DNA of 64,000 bases from contig NZ_AP018823.1 in assembly GCF_002217795.2 (NCBI RefSeq), forward strand, positions 1,860,001 through 1,924,000, in the 5' to 3' direction. A model generated the notes under the pieces. It did no database searches. It had not been told where the DNA came from and saw only the letters and a list, made by a program, of their open reading frames with translations. This document shows positions 43,714-57,066 of the stretch, piece after piece. Both the position numbers and the translations under genes were made by a program. Position 1 is the first letter of the stretch. Every line of letters starts with the position of its first letter. The stretch comes from Aquitalea magnusonii. Lineage in GTDB: Bacteria > Pseudomonadota > Gammaproteobacteria > Burkholderiales > Chromobacteriaceae.

Positions 43714-44933
43714 GCAGCGGCCTTGTCGGCAAAGGCGGCAGATGCCTGCTCGCGTATCGGCAGGTTGGCCAGCGCGGCCAGTACGCCCAGTGCGATGGCG
43801 ATGCCCCACACGATATTGTAATTGCCGTTCAGGTCGTACAGCTTGCCTCCCAGCCACACGCCCAGAAAGCTGCCCAACTGATGCGAGAAGAACACCGCCC
43901 CGGACAGCATGCCAAGGTGCTGTACGCCAAACTGGCTGGCAATCACGCCATTGGTCAGCGGTACGGTGGACAGCCACAGAAAGCCCATCACCGAGGCAAA
44001 TACCAGCACCGAGGGCACCGACAGCGGCAATAACAGAAACAGGCCGATGGCAATGCTGCGCGCCAGATAAATGCCGGCCAGCAAGGGCGGTTTGGCATAA
44101 CGGCTGCCGGCTTCGCCAAAGATAAAGGTACCGAAAATATTGAACAGACCGATCAGGGCCAGCGCCAGACTGGCGATATTGCCGCCCATGCCGTGATCAC
44201 GCAGATAGGCCGGCAGATGCACGCCAATGAATACCACCTGAAAACCGCAGACAAAATAGCCCGCCATCAGCAGGCGGAAGCCTTTTTCGGTCCAGGCGCG
44301 GGCAAAGGTATGCAGCATGCCTTGCAGCAGATGTGCATGCACCTGCGGTGCGCCGGTTTGCGGCATGGCATCTGCCTGCCGGGTAAGTGAGCGCCCCAGC
44401 GGCAACATCAGCAAGGCACAGCCGGCCAGTACCAGCAGGGAGGGCAGCCAGCCCATGCCGTCGATCAGCGAGCGCTCGATCGGCACCATGGCAAACTGAC
44501 CGAAGGAGCCGGCCGCTGCGGTCAGTCCCATGGCGCGCGAACGATAGGCAGCGGGCACGGTACGGCCCAGCACGCCAAAAATCACGCTATAGGTGGTGCC
44601 GGACAAGGCCAGCCCCAGCAAGACGCCGGCTGACAGCGAAAACAGCACCGGCGTGGCCGATACCGTCATCAGCAGCAGGCCCAAGGCATACAGCAGGCCC
44701 CCGCCCAGCAGCACCTTGCCCGGACCATGCCGGTCGGCCAGGGCTCCGGCAAAGGGCTGCGCCAGGCCCCAGATCAGGTTCTGCATGCCCAGCGCAAAGG
44801 CGAAGCTTTCGCGGGTCCAGCCAAAGGCGCTGGTCATGGGCGGCATGAAAAAGCCGAAGCCATGGCGAATGCCCATGGCCAGTGACACGATGAGGCCGCC
44901 CGCAAGCAGCAAGCGTTGAATGGAGCGGTCCAT
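43710..44933 (-). CDS. MFS transporter
   Basis: 407 residues with about 12 spans. MGIRHGFGFFMPPMTSAFGW and ADRHGPGKVLLGGGLLYALG fit the oxalate/monocarboxylate-like MFS branch. GGAAA precedes the chosen ATG; an upstream ATG at 44969 is possible. Substrate unknown. Confidence 0.82.
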   Translation of the reverse strand: MDRSIQRLLLAGGLIVSLAMGIRHGFGFFMPPMTSAFGWTRESFAFALGMQNLIWGLAQPFAGALADRHGPGKVLLGGGLLYALGLLLMTVSATPVLFSLSAGVLLGLALSGTTYSVIFGVLGRTVPAAYRSRAMGLTAAAGSFGQFAMVPIERSLIDGMGWLPSLLVLAGCALLMLPLGRSLTRQADAMPQTGAPQVHAHLLQGMLHTFARAWTEKGFRLLMAGYFVCGFQVVFIGVHLPAYLRDHGMGGNIASLALALIGLFNIFGTFIFGEAGSRYAKPPLLAGIYLARSIAIGLFLLLPLSVPSVLVFASVMGFLWLSTVPLTNGVIASQFGVQHLGMLSGAVFFSHQLGSFLGVWLGGKLYDLNGNYNIVWGIAIALGVLAALANLPIREQASAAFADKAAA

Positions 44934-44987
44934 GGCATGATTTCCGATATTGTTATGGTCATCCATCATAAAACCGCTGCGCACAAG

Positions 44988-45015
44988 AAAAAACCCGTGT
45001 TGGCCACGGGTTTTT
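44988..45015. terminator. Rho-independent terminator after serC
   Basis: AAAAACCCGTG/CACGGGTTTTT-type stem with flanking A and T runs, between serC and the MFS gene. Confidence 0.85.
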
Positions 45016-45062
45016 GCACACAGTGTCGTGTTGGCAGAACAATCTGCCTGCATTGCTCAGCC

Positions 45063-46148
45063 TCAGCCGTTCTGGCGGGCGAAGTCCTGCATGAAGCTGG
45101 CCAGTGCCTTCACCCCTTCAATCGGCATGGCGTTGTAAATGGAGGCACGCATGCCGCCAACCACGCGGTGACCCTTGAGCTGGATCAGCCCGTTCTTGCG
45201 TGCTTCCATCATGAAGCTCTCTTCCAGTGCCTCGTCCTTCAGGCGGAACACCACATTCATGCGCGAACGGAAGGGTTCATCGATATGGGTGGTGTAGAAG
45301 CCTTCGCTGGCCTGGATGGTGTGATACAGCAGACCGGCTTTTTCCGCATTGCGGCTTGCCATGCCCTTTACCCCGCCCTGCTGCTTCAGCCACTTGAACA
45401 CCAGGCCGGCGATATAGATGGGATAGGTGGCCGGGGTGTTGTACATGGAGTCGGCGTCGGCATGGACCTGATAGTTGAGCATGGTGGGCAGGTCGGCACG
45501 GGCGCGGCCCAGCAGGTCTTCACGCACCAGTAGCACTACCAGACCGGACGGGCCGATATTCTTTTGCGCGCCAGCATAGATCAGGCCGAACTTGCTGACA
45601 TCCACTTCGCGCGACAGGAAGTCGGAGGACATGTCACATACCAGCGGCACGCCCTGCTCGGACGGCACGAAGGGGAACTGCAAACCGCCGATGGTTTCGT
45701 TCGAGGTGTAGTGCAGATAGGCGGCGTTGGGGTCGCGCTGCCAGGTTTCCTCTGCCGGCACATAGGCAAAGTTGCGGTCTTCGCTACTGGCCACCACGTT
45801 GACATTGCAATAACGACGCGCTTCCTTGATGGCCAGCTTGGACCAGTGACCGGTATTGACGATATCGACCGACTGTTTGTCGCCCAGCAGATTCAGCGGC
45901 ACCATGGAAAACTGCATGGAGGCACCGCCTTGCAGGAACAGCACCTTGTAACCGGCCGGCACATGCATCAGCTCGCGCAGGTCCTGCTCGGCATCATGGA
46001 TGATTTCCATGAATTCCTTGCCGCGATGGCTCATTTCCATCACGCACATGCCGGAGCCGTGCCAGTCCAGCATTTCACTTTGGGCTTGTGCCAGAACGTC
46101 GTGGGGCAAAACTGCCGGTCCGGCGGAAAAGTTATACACCTTGGCCAT
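45063..46148 (-). CDS. serC: Phosphoserine aminotransferase
   Basis: 361 residues. MAKVYNFSAGPAVLPHDVLA; PLP lysine in LIYAGAQKNIGPSGLV; C-terminal MRASIYNAMPIEGV. Makes phosphoserine, also acts in pyridoxal synthesis. 60 bases after the thioesterase pair; same strand as gyrA. Confidence 0.97.
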   Translation of the reverse strand: MAKVYNFSAGPAVLPHDVLAQAQSEMLDWHGSGMCVMEMSHRGKEFMEIIHDAEQDLRELMHVPAGYKVLFLQGGASMQFSMVPLNLLGDKQSVDIVNTGHWSKLAIKEARRYCNVNVVASSEDRNFAYVPAEETWQRDPNAAYLHYTSNETIGGLQFPFVPSEQGVPLVCDMSSDFLSREVDVSKFGLIYAGAQKNIGPSGLVVLLVREDLLGRARADLPTMLNYQVHADADSMYNTPATYPIYIAGLVFKWLKQQGGVKGMASRNAEKAGLLYHTIQASEGFYTTHIDEPFRSRMNVVFRLKDEALEESFMMEARKNGLIQLKGHRVVGGMRASIYNAMPIEGVKALASFMQDFARQNG

Positions 46149-46208
46149 GTCTGTCCTCAGTCATTGCTTCAAACTTGCGGCATGACCAGATCAGGCCATG
46201 CCTGTGTG

Positions 46209-46649
46209 TCACTGCGTCAGCAGGAAATGGGCCCGTGCCACAGCCACCGGCTTGCGGCGGTCTTCTTGCCAGGCCTCTATCAATACATGTGCCACGCGCT
46301 TGCCCTGCTTGGTGATCTCGCAGCGGGCAAACAGGGTTTGCGGTCGACCTGAACGCAGGTAGTCCAGCGAAAAATCGACAATCTTGGGTGCTGCCAGCGA
46401 TTCGCGATGCCAGATCAGGTGCAGCAGCGCCGCATTTTCCAGAAACCCGCCAATCAGCCCGCCGTGCAGTGCCGGCAGAACGGTGTTGCCGACATTGCGC
46501 TCGACAAACGGTAGCTGGAACAGCAACTCGCCCGCTTCGTCTTCCCGCATTTCCACGCCCATCAGCCGGGCATAGGGAATGGCGTCGATCAGGGCGGTGA
46601 AGTCCTTGGCATCGCGCAGTGTGGCCAGTTTTTCCATGAAATCGCTCAT
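46209..46649 (-). CDS. PaaI-type hot-dog thioesterase 1
   Basis: 146 residues. VLPALHGGLIGGFLENAALL is the PaaI/YbaW-like HGG motif with catalytic acid, and PQTLFARCEITKQGKRVAHV. Acyl-CoA thioesterase activity likely. Overlaps the upstream paralog by 4 bases. Confidence 0.87.
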   Translation of the reverse strand: MSDFMEKLATLRDAKDFTALIDAIPYARLMGVEMREDEAGELLFQLPFVERNVGNTVLPALHGGLIGGFLENAALLHLIWHRESLAAPKIVDFSLDYLRSGRPQTLFARCEITKQGKRVAHVLIEAWQEDRRKPVAVARAHFLLTQ

Positions 46650-47109
46650 GGTTTTGGCTCCTGCAACATCGAGGCGCGACTGGATTCACGCATGAAAGTG
46701 GCTACACCATGGGCGATGGGATCGGCGGGGTCATCGTGATAGCACACGGCGCGGGTGAAGGCGATCTGGCTGGCCAGGCGGTAACACTCCGCACGGCAGT
46801 GAATGGCCTTGCCCGGTGTGGCTGCCGTCAGGTAGTCGATGCGCAGGTCCAGCGTGGCAATGGTTTCAAAATCCGGCAGGCAGGCGGTGACCGAAACGGC
46901 GCTGGTGGTATCCACCAGCGAGGTGATCACCCCGCCGTGAATGGTGCCGCTGGCGGGGTTGCCCACCAGGTCTTCCCGCCACTCCACCTTGAGCACCGGG
47001 CGGCGACCCTCGGTGCCCAGATACTGGAAACCAAGGGTGGCACAGTGCGGGAGGGAGACGAAGAGCTTGCTCATCGTCTCCAGCACCTGCGGATTGGCAG
47101 GGCTTGCCG

Positions 47110-47113
<4 letters not shown>
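46646..47113 (-). CDS. PaaI-type hot-dog thioesterase 2
   Basis: 155 residues. [20 protein letters not shown] and [20 protein letters not shown] give the PaaI pattern. ATG overlaps the gyrA stop by 4 bases. Tandem with the other paralog. Confidence 0.87.
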
Positions 47114-49809
<2,696 letters not shown>

Positions 49810-50313
49810 GGGTAAATGGCTATCTTTTCAGGAATCAAAAATAAGCTCCGATTCTACCACGTCCACCCCGTCAGCGCATGCCTAGTCGCGGCGTGGCCGT
49901 CATGCGCGGCACGCGCCCTGCCCATCCCGGCTGGCACTGCCTGCTGCGTCAGATACTTAGCACGCCTTGGCGCACCGCAAAGGCAGGCTTGACGCCGCTG
50001 CCAAACAGCCCGGCCACGCTGCTTGCTGTGCAGTTTTCATGCAAAACGGGTAGCCCGCTGGCGCAAGCAAGCCAGACGGCTGCGCACTGCCGCCTTACCA
50101 AGGCATAAGCACGGTGCAGCAAGCCCATGACTGTCCGGCCCGCCAAAGCGCAGCACCGGCTGTTATTTGGCACAAACCCGGCCTGGTCGGTGGCTAAAAC
50201 CGGCACCCGGCTATATTCCAGGGCAATATTTGCATGGCTGATCGCGGAAAAATGTTCTTTACTGGATTTAGGTGCAGTGGACAGACATAACAACTATCGG
50301 CGGAGCAGCAGCC
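49810..50313. other. Non-coding region between divergent gyrA and MCP gene
   Basis: About 500 bases holding the promoters of gyrA and the chemoreceptor gene. I see no convincing gene, RNA or strong palindrome in it. Confidence 0.5.
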
Positions 50314-51942
50314 ATGCAATTTCTTGACAACATCAGCCTGACTAAAAAATTTATCGTCAACTTCATGCTCAGCGGCGGCGTGCTGATTGCCGCCATCCTG
50401 TTCTGTATCTGGCAGATCAAGTCAGTTGGCGGTGAAACCCGCCAGATCGCTGAAGACTGGTTGCCATCAGTGCAATCGGTCGGCGAGATCAGCCAGTTGC
50501 GCTTGCGCTACCGGGTGCGCAGCCTGGAATACATGCTGCCCAACACCCCGGCCGAGCGCAGCAAGATGGAAAGCTCGATGGCGGACCTGGACAGTAAATT
50601 GCAAGACGCTTTCAAACGTTATGAATCCCAGATCAGCCTGGATGAGGAAAAAATCGCCTACCAGCAAGCACAGGTTGCCGCCGCCGCTTATCGTGACACC
50701 GTGAGCAAGGCAATTGCCTTGATCAAGGCTGGCAAGGAGGACGAGGCCCAGGCCTTGCGCAAGGGCGAATGGGTGAAAAAAGCCAATGCCCTGCGCGACC
50801 TGACCGATTCTCTGATCAAGCTGAATGCCGAGGGCGCGCGCAAGGCCGCCGAGCGTGCCGACCGCAGCGTGAAGGCTGGCGTGGCCGGTGGTACCGTGGC
50901 ACTGATTGCCGGGGTAATCCTGTCGCTGGCGGTATCGCTGATTGTGGCCCGGCGCATTGCTGGCCGGCTGGACAATACCGTGGACGCCGCGCGGCGTATT
51001 GCCAACGGTGACTTGCGCGGCACCCTGCCACCGGCAAGCCAGGATGAGGTGGGAAAGCTGATTATCGCCATGGGCCATATGCAGTCGGCACTGCGGGAAG
51101 CCATGCAGGACTCGCGCCGCAATGCCGAAGTCCTGCTGGAGTCATCCCGCCAGCTCAACCGCTCGGTACAGCAGATGGAGCAGTCAGCCAGCCTGCAAAG
51201 CCAGGCTGCCTCCGCCATTGCTGCCAATACCGAACAACTGACAGTGTCGATCAATCACGTGGCTGACGGCACCGCCGAGGCCGCCAGCCTGAGCGCATCG
51301 TCCGATCAGCAAGCTGCCAACGGCCTGGAGTCGCTGCGCTCACTGGTGGGTCAGATCAATGACATCTCGCTGGTGGTTGGCACTGCAGCCGAACGGATTG
51401 CCCGCCTGCAAACCGAATCAGCGCAGATTTCCTCCATCGTGGCGGTGATCAAGGACATTGCCGACCAGACCAATCTGCTGGCGCTCAATGCCGCCATCGA
51501 GGCGGCCCGCGCTGGTGAACAGGGTCGCGGCTTTGCCGTGGTGGCCGACGAGGTGCGCAAACTGTCGGAGCGCACCGCGCAGTCCACCAATGAAATCGTC
51601 AAGATGGTGGCCTCCATCCAGCAATCCACCGTGGATGTGGTCAACGGTGTCGATCAAGGGGTGGAACTGGTGGCAGCCAGTGTCAGCAATGCCAATGCAG
51701 CCGGCGATACCGTATCCACCCTGCGCGACAGCGCCAAACATGTCGCCGGGATTGTCGATCAACTGAATACCGCGCTGCGCGAGCAAGCCTCTGCGGCCAC
51801 CGAGGTGGCACAAAAAATCGAAACCATCGTGCAGCATGCCGAAGAAGCCAGCGCTACCGCCCACAATACCGCGCAGTCGGCGGATGCCGTTGAGCGCATT
51901 GCCGTGGACATGGAAAAACTGGTGTCGCGCTTCCAGGTATAA
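50314..51942 (+). CDS. Methyl-accepting chemotaxis protein
   Basis: 542 residues. First membrane span ([20 protein letters not shown]), a four-helix periplasmic sensor (about 35-190), second span ([20 protein letters not shown]), HAMP, and the signalling domain hairpin [21 protein letters not shown] and [24 protein letters not shown] precedes the ATG. Ligand unknown. Confidence 0.95.
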   Translation: MQFLDNISLTKKFIVNFMLSGGVLIAAILFCIWQIKSVGGETRQIAEDWLPSVQSVGEISQLRLRYRVRSLEYMLPNTPAERSKMESSMADLDSKLQDAFKRYESQISLDEEKIAYQQAQVAAAAYRDTVSKAIALIKAGKEDEAQALRKGEWVKKANALRDLTDSLIKLNAEGARKAAERADRSVKAGVAGGTVALIAGVILSLAVSLIVARRIAGRLDNTVDAARRIANGDLRGTLPPASQDEVGKLIIAMGHMQSALREAMQDSRRNAEVLLESSRQLNRSVQQMEQSASLQSQAASAIAANTEQLTVSINHVADGTAEAASLSASSDQQAANGLESLRSLVGQINDISLVVGTAAERIARLQTESAQISSIVAVIKDIADQTNLLALNAAIEAARAGEQGRGFAVVADEVRKLSERTAQSTNEIVKMVASIQQSTVDVVNGVDQGVELVAASVSNANAAGDTVSTLRDSAKHVAGIVDQLNTALREQASAATEVAQKIETIVQHAEEASATAHNTAQSADAVERIAVDMEKLVSRFQV

Positions 51943-51951
51943 GCTGACGCA

Positions 51952-51980
51952 AACACGGCCACGCAATGCGTGGCCGTGTT
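51952..51980 (+). terminator. Hairpin after MCP gene
   Basis: 13-bp perfect stem AACACGGCCACGC/GCGTGGCCGTGTT with a 3-base loop, directly after the stop. Little T tail, still a likely terminator. Confidence 0.75.
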
Positions 51981-52007
51981 GCATGCCGGCGCGATGCGCC
52001 GGCTGTT

Positions 52008-53201
52008 TTACTGCTCCTTGAACATCTGCTTGATGCCACGCAGCGCCTGCCGGATGCGCGCTTCATTCTCGATCAGCGCAAAGCGTACGTATTCGTCACC
52101 CTGGTCACCAAAACCGATGCCGGGCGATACGCATACCTTGGCCTTTTCCAGCATCAGGCGGGCAAACTCCAGCGAACCCAGTTCGCGCCACTGTTCCGGA
52201 ATACGCGCCCAGATATACATGGAAGCCTTGGGGCATTCCACTTCCCAGCCAATCTCGTTCAATCCCTTTACCAGCACGTCGCGGCGCTGCTGGTATTTGG
52301 CGGCGATGTCACGCACGCATTGCTGATCGCCTTCCAGCGCGGCAATGGCGGCCACTTGCAGCGGGGTGAAGGTGCCGTAATCGTGATAGCTCTTCATCCG
52401 TGCCAGCGCAGCCACCAGGTCCGGGTTGCCCACCATGAAACCGATGCGCCAGCCCGCCATATTGTAGCTCTTGCTGAGGGTGAAGAACTCGACGGCGATA
52501 TCCTTGGCGCCCGGCACCTGCATGATGGACGGTGCTTTCCAGCCATCAAACACGATGTCGGCATAGGCCAGGTCATGCACCACGAAAATGTCGTGCTTCT
52601 TGGCCAGTGCAATCACTTTTTCGAAGAAATCCAGCTCCACGCACTGCGCAGTGGGATTCGACGGAAAGCCCAGCACCATCATCTTGGGCTTGGGATAGCT
52701 GCCACGGATGGCCTTTTCCAGCTCGGCAAAAAAGTCGATGCCGGGCACCAGCGGCACCGAACGGATCTGCGCCCCGGCAATCACCGCGCCGTAAATGTGG
52801 ATGGGATAACTGGGGTCCGGCACCAGCACAGTATCGCCGCCATCCAGCGTGGCCAGCATCAGGTGGGCCAGGCCCTCCTTGGAACCGATGGTGACAATCG
52901 CCTCGCTATTGGGGTCGATGTCCACCTCGTAGCGGTCCTTGTACCAGCGGGAAATGGCGCGACGCAGCCGCGGAATGCCCTTGGAGGCAGAGTAGCCGTG
53001 GGTATCCGGGCGTTGCGACACTTCATTGAGCTTGGCCACGATATGCGGCGGCGTGGCGCCATCGGGGTTGCCCATGCTCAGGTCGATGATGTCCTCGCCG
53101 CGCTGTCTGGCCGCCAGTTTCAGTTCGGCGGTGATATTGAATACGTAGGGGGGAAGACGATCGATGCGCGCAAAGCGGCGCTTGCCTGCAGAGGAAGCCA
53201 T
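52008..53201 (-). CDS. alaC: Alanine aminotransferase AlaC-type
   Basis: 397 residues. Fold-type I PLP enzyme: [31 protein letters not shown] lysine in [18 protein letters not shown]. Matches E. coli AlaC in length and pattern. Divergent from an Lrp-type regulator that may control it. Confidence 0.93.
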   Translation of the reverse strand: MASSAGKRRFARIDRLPPYVFNITAELKLAARQRGEDIIDLSMGNPDGATPPHIVAKLNEVSQRPDTHGYSASKGIPRLRRAISRWYKDRYEVDIDPNSEAIVTIGSKEGLAHLMLATLDGGDTVLVPDPSYPIHIYGAVIAGAQIRSVPLVPGIDFFAELEKAIRGSYPKPKMMVLGFPSNPTAQCVELDFFEKVIALAKKHDIFVVHDLAYADIVFDGWKAPSIMQVPGAKDIAVEFFTLSKSYNMAGWRIGFMVGNPDLVAALARMKSYHDYGTFTPLQVAAIAALEGDQQCVRDIAAKYQQRRDVLVKGLNEIGWEVECPKASMYIWARIPEQWRELGSLEFARLMLEKAKVCVSPGIGFGDQGDEYVRFALIENEARIRQALRGIKQMFKEQ

Positions 53202-53386
53202 GTGAGCCTTTCACGTAAGCGCCCGGAACCGTCCGAGCGACGTTGCCCATGAGGGGCAGAGACGATCCTAGCCCCGCCTGCTGCAATGCACAAGGATTTT
53301 TTGCCGTCGTCATCATTGTTGACAAGCCCATGCCGGCAGCGCTGCAATGCGCACTTGTGTCACCGCCCCATGAAGCCTTGCTCCCC

Positions 53387-53857
53387 ATGACAGACAAAAC
53401 CGGCCTGGATCGTATTGATCTGCAAATTCTCGACATCCTGCAACGCGATGGCCGCCTGCCCTTCCAGCGCCTGTCCGAGCAGGTAAACCTGACGCCACGC
53501 CCTTGTCTGGAACGGGTGCGCCGTCTGGAGAAGGCCGGCATCATCAAGGGCTACAGCGCCATCGTCGACCTGCCGCGCAGCGCACCGCCACTGGTGATTC
53601 TGGCGCAGGTGACGCTGGCCGACCATCTGGTTTCCCAGCAAGCCTTCATTGCCGAAATCCAGCGCACCCCGCAAGTGCAGGATGGCTGGATGGTGAGCGG
53701 CACGGTGGATTTCCTGTTGCGCATTGCCTGCCAGCATATCGATGAATACCGCCAACTGGCCGACGCCTGGCTGGCCAGCACGGCGTTTCGCATCGAGAAA
53801 ATCCTCACCACCACCGAGCTGCAAACCATCAAGCGCGCTGGCCGCAGCCCAGGCTAG
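53387..53857 (+). CDS. Lrp/AsnC-family regulator
   Basis: 156 residues. HTH LDRIDLQILDILQRDGRLPF then QRLSEQVNLTPRPCLERVRR, and an RAM-type ligand domain (VQDGWMVSGTVDFLLRIACQ). Likely controls the divergent alaC and perhaps itself. Confidence 0.9.
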   Translation: MTDKTGLDRIDLQILDILQRDGRLPFQRLSEQVNLTPRPCLERVRRLEKAGIIKGYSAIVDLPRSAPPLVILAQVTLADHLVSQQAFIAEIQRTPQVQDGWMVSGTVDFLLRIACQHIDEYRQLADAWLASTAFRIEKILTTTELQTIKRAGRSPG

Positions 53858-53866
53858 GCTGCGCCA

Positions 53867-54628
53867 TCAGAAGCGCAAGGACAGGCAGGTGAGCCCGCCA
53901 TCCATCTTGCGGATTTCACTGGTATCGGTCTGGATGATGGGCAGTTCCAGTTGCTGCAACTGGCGCAAGGTATGCGGATAACCGCTGGGGGTGATCAGGC
54001 TGTCGTTGATCCACATGGTGTTGCCGGCGTACTCCTCGGCCGGGTCCAGCACGATGTGGCGAAAATCACGGAATGCCGGTTCATCAACCGCTGCCGCCGA
54101 CAGCAGCACGGTATTACGCCCGACATAATTCACCACCGATTTCAGATGCAGGCCGGAGGCCACCGGCACCGCCTGCACGCGATAGCCGAATTTTTCCACT
54201 TCGCGGGCAAAACGGCTGATGCCGGCTTCATTGGTGCGGCTGGACAGGCCAATGAAAAAACGCTTGTCCACCATCAGCACATCGCCGCCATCCATGTGTT
54301 CGCCCTCGCCCAGCCACACCGCATGGCGAAAACGCGATACCAGCGGGGCCATGCTGTGTACCTCACCACGGCGGGATGGTGCGCCCGGATGGGTGATGAT
54401 GGCCAGCTCCGGCATCATCACCGCCACGTCTTCCACGAAATGGGCATCGGGGAAATCCGGCAAGGCTGGCAGCGTGGTCACGGTCAGGCCCAGTTGCAGC
54501 AGAATGTCGATGTATTCACGAAACTGCTGGCGGGTGAGCGCGGCATCCGGCGCACCGAGGCTGGCGGTGGTCAGGCCGGCGGCAACGGTGTCGGCAGGCA
54601 GGCGGGTGATGGCATGGGTAAAGTACAT
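53867..54628 (-). CDS. Dimethylarginine dimethylaminohydrolase (DDAH)
   Basis: 253 residues. FPDAHFVEDVAVMMPELAII, GEHMDGGDVLMVDKRFFIGL, catalytic His in GLHLKSVVNYVG, and catalytic Cys near the end (MDGGLTCLSLRF). Hydrolyses methylated arginines to citrulline. Convergent with the Lrp-type gene. Confidence 0.9.
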   Translation of the reverse strand: MYFTHAITRLPADTVAAGLTTASLGAPDAALTRQQFREYIDILLQLGLTVTTLPALPDFPDAHFVEDVAVMMPELAIITHPGAPSRRGEVHSMAPLVSRFRHAVWLGEGEHMDGGDVLMVDKRFFIGLSSRTNEAGISRFAREVEKFGYRVQAVPVASGLHLKSVVNYVGRNTVLLSAAAVDEPAFRDFRHIVLDPAEEYAGNTMWINDSLITPSGYPHTLRQLQQLELPIIQTDTSEIRKMDGGLTCLSLRF

Positions 54629-54868
54629 GGCAGAGGCTCCGGCTATTAGCTGACATGACAGGCAAGACGCTGTCGTCCTGTGCCCATTCTAGGCAGATTG
54701 CCCGGCGTAATCGGTCGTGATGCACCCCTTGCACAGCCATGCCCCGCTGTTTTGGCGGCAGCGACAGCGTACTTCTTCCCGCAACTGCATGGCCAGGCAG
54801 GCAGCCGCGCTCTGGCGCGGCTAGCAATTTCAGCCTATGGGCTATTCCCCGGAAGGATTATTTCACAG

Positions 54869-54892
54869 CGTTATATATCCGGGTATATTACG
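54869..54892. promoter_or_regulatory. ModE operator upstream of modA
   Basis: CGTTATATA-N6-TATATTACG, nearly the ModE consensus (CGNTATATA-N6-TATATANCG), centred about 38 bases before the modA ATG. Represses the operon when molybdate is plentiful. Confidence 0.9.
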
Positions 54893-54918
54893 CCTTCACA
54901 CGCAAACCGGAGCCCGCA

Positions 54919-55668
54919 ATGAAAGCAAGGCTGATTGCCCTATCCCTGTGCAGCATGGTGCTGGCAGGCTACACCCAGGCTGGTGAAATCACAGTTTCCG
55001 CCGCCGCCAGCCTCACCAATGCCTTCAAGGATATTGCCCGTGGGTTTGAAGCACAGAACCCCGGCAGCAAGGTCAATTTCAACTTTGCCGCCTCCGGCGT
55101 GCTGCTGCAGCAAATGGCCAAGGGAGCACCGGTGGATGTATTTGCCTCCGCCGACCAGGAAACCATGGACAGCGCGGTGAAGCAAAAACTGGTCAACAGC
55201 GCCGAGCGCAAGGACTTTGCCCGCAATGCCCTGGTGCTGATTGTTCCGAGCGACAGCAAGCTTAAGCTGCAGCAGTTGTCCGATCTGCAACAGGCCGGCA
55301 TCCGCCATGTGGCGCTGGGCATCCCGGCCAGCGTGCCGGTGGGACGCTACGCCAAGCGCGCTCTGGAAAACGCCCGCCTGTGGCCGGCGGTGGAAGCCAA
55401 GGCCATCAACACCCAGAACGTGCGCCAGTCGCTGGACTACGTGGCGCGTGGCGAGGTGGAAGCCGGCTTTGTCTACCAGACTGACGCCGCCATCATGCCG
55501 GACAAGGTAAAAGTGGCGTTTACCGTGCCGCTGGATGAAACCATCAACTACCCGGTGGCCCGTACCGCCAGCGCGGCCAATGCCGCCGAGGCGCAGCGCT
55601 TTGTCAGCTACCTGCTGTCTCCCGCCGCCCAGTCCATCCTGAGCCGCTACGGCTTTCACAAGCCCTGA
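54919..55668 (+). CDS. modA: Molybdate-binding periplasmic protein
   Basis: 249 residues. Signal peptide MKARLIALSLCSMVLAGYTQ A-type, then ITVSAAASLTNAFKDIARGF, FNFAASGVLLQQMAKGAPVD and DVFASADQETMD. GGAG before the ATG. First gene of modABC-nifQ-like-modE. Confidence 0.96.
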   Translation: MKARLIALSLCSMVLAGYTQAGEITVSAAASLTNAFKDIARGFEAQNPGSKVNFNFAASGVLLQQMAKGAPVDVFASADQETMDSAVKQKLVNSAERKDFARNALVLIVPSDSKLKLQQLSDLQQAGIRHVALGIPASVPVGRYAKRALENARLWPAVEAKAINTQNVRQSLDYVARGEVEAGFVYQTDAAIMPDKVKVAFTVPLDETINYPVARTASAANAAEAQRFVSYLLSPAAQSILSRYGFHKP

Positions 55669-55670
55669 AC

Positions 55671-56357
55671 ATGCCTGACTGGATGAATGACCCGGCCTGG
55701 ACCGCGCTGGGCCTGTCGCTGCGGGTGGCAGGCTGCGCCACCCTGCTTAACCTGCTGCTGGGAGTTGGCGTGGGGCTGCTACTGGCCCGCGGGCGCTTTC
55801 CCGGCCGCAATCTGCTGGACACGGCACTGACCCTGCCGATGGTGATGCCACCCACGGTACTGGGCTACTACCTGCTCACCCTGCTGGGCCGGCGCGGCCC
55901 GCTGGGCGGCTGGTTGCAGCAGCAGTTTGGCATCAACCTGATCTTCACCTGGCAAGGTGCGGTGATTGCCGCCGCACTGGTGGCGTTTCCACTGGTTTAC
56001 AAACCGGCCCGCGCCGCATTCGAGGCGGTGGACGGCCAACTGGAACAGGCCGGCCGCGTGCTGGGCATTTCCGAGATCGGCATTTTCTTTCGCATCACCC
56101 TGCCGCTGGCCTGGCGCGGCATTCTGGCTGGCCTGCTGCTGGCCTTTGCCCGCGCGCTGGGCGAATTCGGTGCCACGCTGATGGTGGCTGGCAGCATTCC
56201 CGGCAAGACCCAGACCCTGTCGGTGGCCATCTACGAGGCAGTACAGGCCGGACAGGATGATAGTGCCAACCGGCTGGTGCTGGTCACTTCCGTGGTCTGC
56301 ATCCTGGTGCTGCTGCTGGCAGGCAAGCTGGCACCGGGCCGACTGGCGGAGCGCTGA
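55671..56357 (+). CDS. modB: Molybdate ABC transporter permease
   Basis: 228 residues, five or six spans, with the EAA-type loop GRALGEFGATLMVAGSIPG-like sequence. Two bases after modA stop. Confidence 0.96.
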   Translation: MPDWMNDPAWTALGLSLRVAGCATLLNLLLGVGVGLLLARGRFPGRNLLDTALTLPMVMPPTVLGYYLLTLLGRRGPLGGWLQQQFGINLIFTWQGAVIAAALVAFPLVYKPARAAFEAVDGQLEQAGRVLGISEIGIFFRITLPLAWRGILAGLLLAFARALGEFGATLMVAGSIPGKTQTLSVAIYEAVQAGQDDSANRLVLVTSVVCILVLLLAGKLAPGRLAER

Positions 56358-56358
56358 C

Positions 56359-57066
56359 ATGAACACACCGCGTTTTGATCTGGCCATTCGCCACACCCTG
56401 CACAGCGGCACGCGCAGCTTTGCACTGGATATCGCCCTGCAAAGCAACTGCCAGCAACTGGTGGTCTATGGCCCGTCCGGCGCAGGCAAAAGCATGCTGC
56501 TCAAGGCCATTGCCGGCCTGCATCATCCAGACCACGGCCATATCCGGCTGGATGGCCGCAGCCTGTTCGACAGCGCACAAGGCATTTGCCTGAGTCCGCA
56601 GCAAAGACAGCTAGGCTATCTGTTTCAAGACTACGCCCTGTTTCCCCACCTGAGCGTGCGCCAGAACATCGGCTTTGGCCTGCAGCGCGGCTGGCTCAAC
56701 CCCGGACGTCGCCGCCAGTTGGCTGCGGTGGACTACTGGCTGAATGCTTTTGGACTGGAAACCCTGGCCGAGCAATTGCCGGCCACGCTATCCGGTGGCC
56801 AACGCCAGCGTACCGCCCTGGCGCGTGCGCTGGTGGCCGCCCCCCGTGCGCTGCTGCTGGATGAGCCGTTTTCGGCACTGGACCCGGCCTTGCGCCAGCA
56901 GTTGCGCAGCGAACTGGCAGAGCTGCTGCAGCGCCTGTCCATTCCCATGCTGCTGATTACCCACGATGCCGAAGATGTCCGGGTGTTTGGCCAGCAAACC
57001 CTATACCTGCAGGATGGCCGGCTAAGCCAGCCGCCTGCCGGCCTGATGGAGACCATCCATGGCTGA
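56359..57066 (+). CDS. modC: Molybdate ABC transporter ATPase, short form
   Basis: 235 residues. Walker A GPSGAGKS, Q-loop YLFQDYALFPHLSVRQNIGF, signature LSGGQRQRTALARALV, Walker B ALLLDEPFSALD. It lacks the C-terminal MOP domain of E. coli ModC (352 residues), so ligand control must come from elsewhere. Confidence 0.93.
   Translation: MNTPRFDLAIRHTLHSGTRSFALDIALQSNCQQLVVYGPSGAGKSMLLKAIAGLHHPDHGHIRLDGRSLFDSAQGICLSPQQRQLGYLFQDYALFPHLSVRQNIGFGLQRGWLNPGRRRQLAAVDYWLNAFGLETLAEQLPATLSGGQRQRTALARALVAAPRALLLDEPFSALDPALRQQLRSELAELLQRLSIPMLLITHDAEDVRVFGQQTLYLQDGRLSQPPAGLMETIHG

Noticed and set aside
49819..50313. Flagellar sigma-28 promoter upstream of the MCP gene
   Set aside because: I looked for TAAA-N15-GCCGATAA and found no convincing match.
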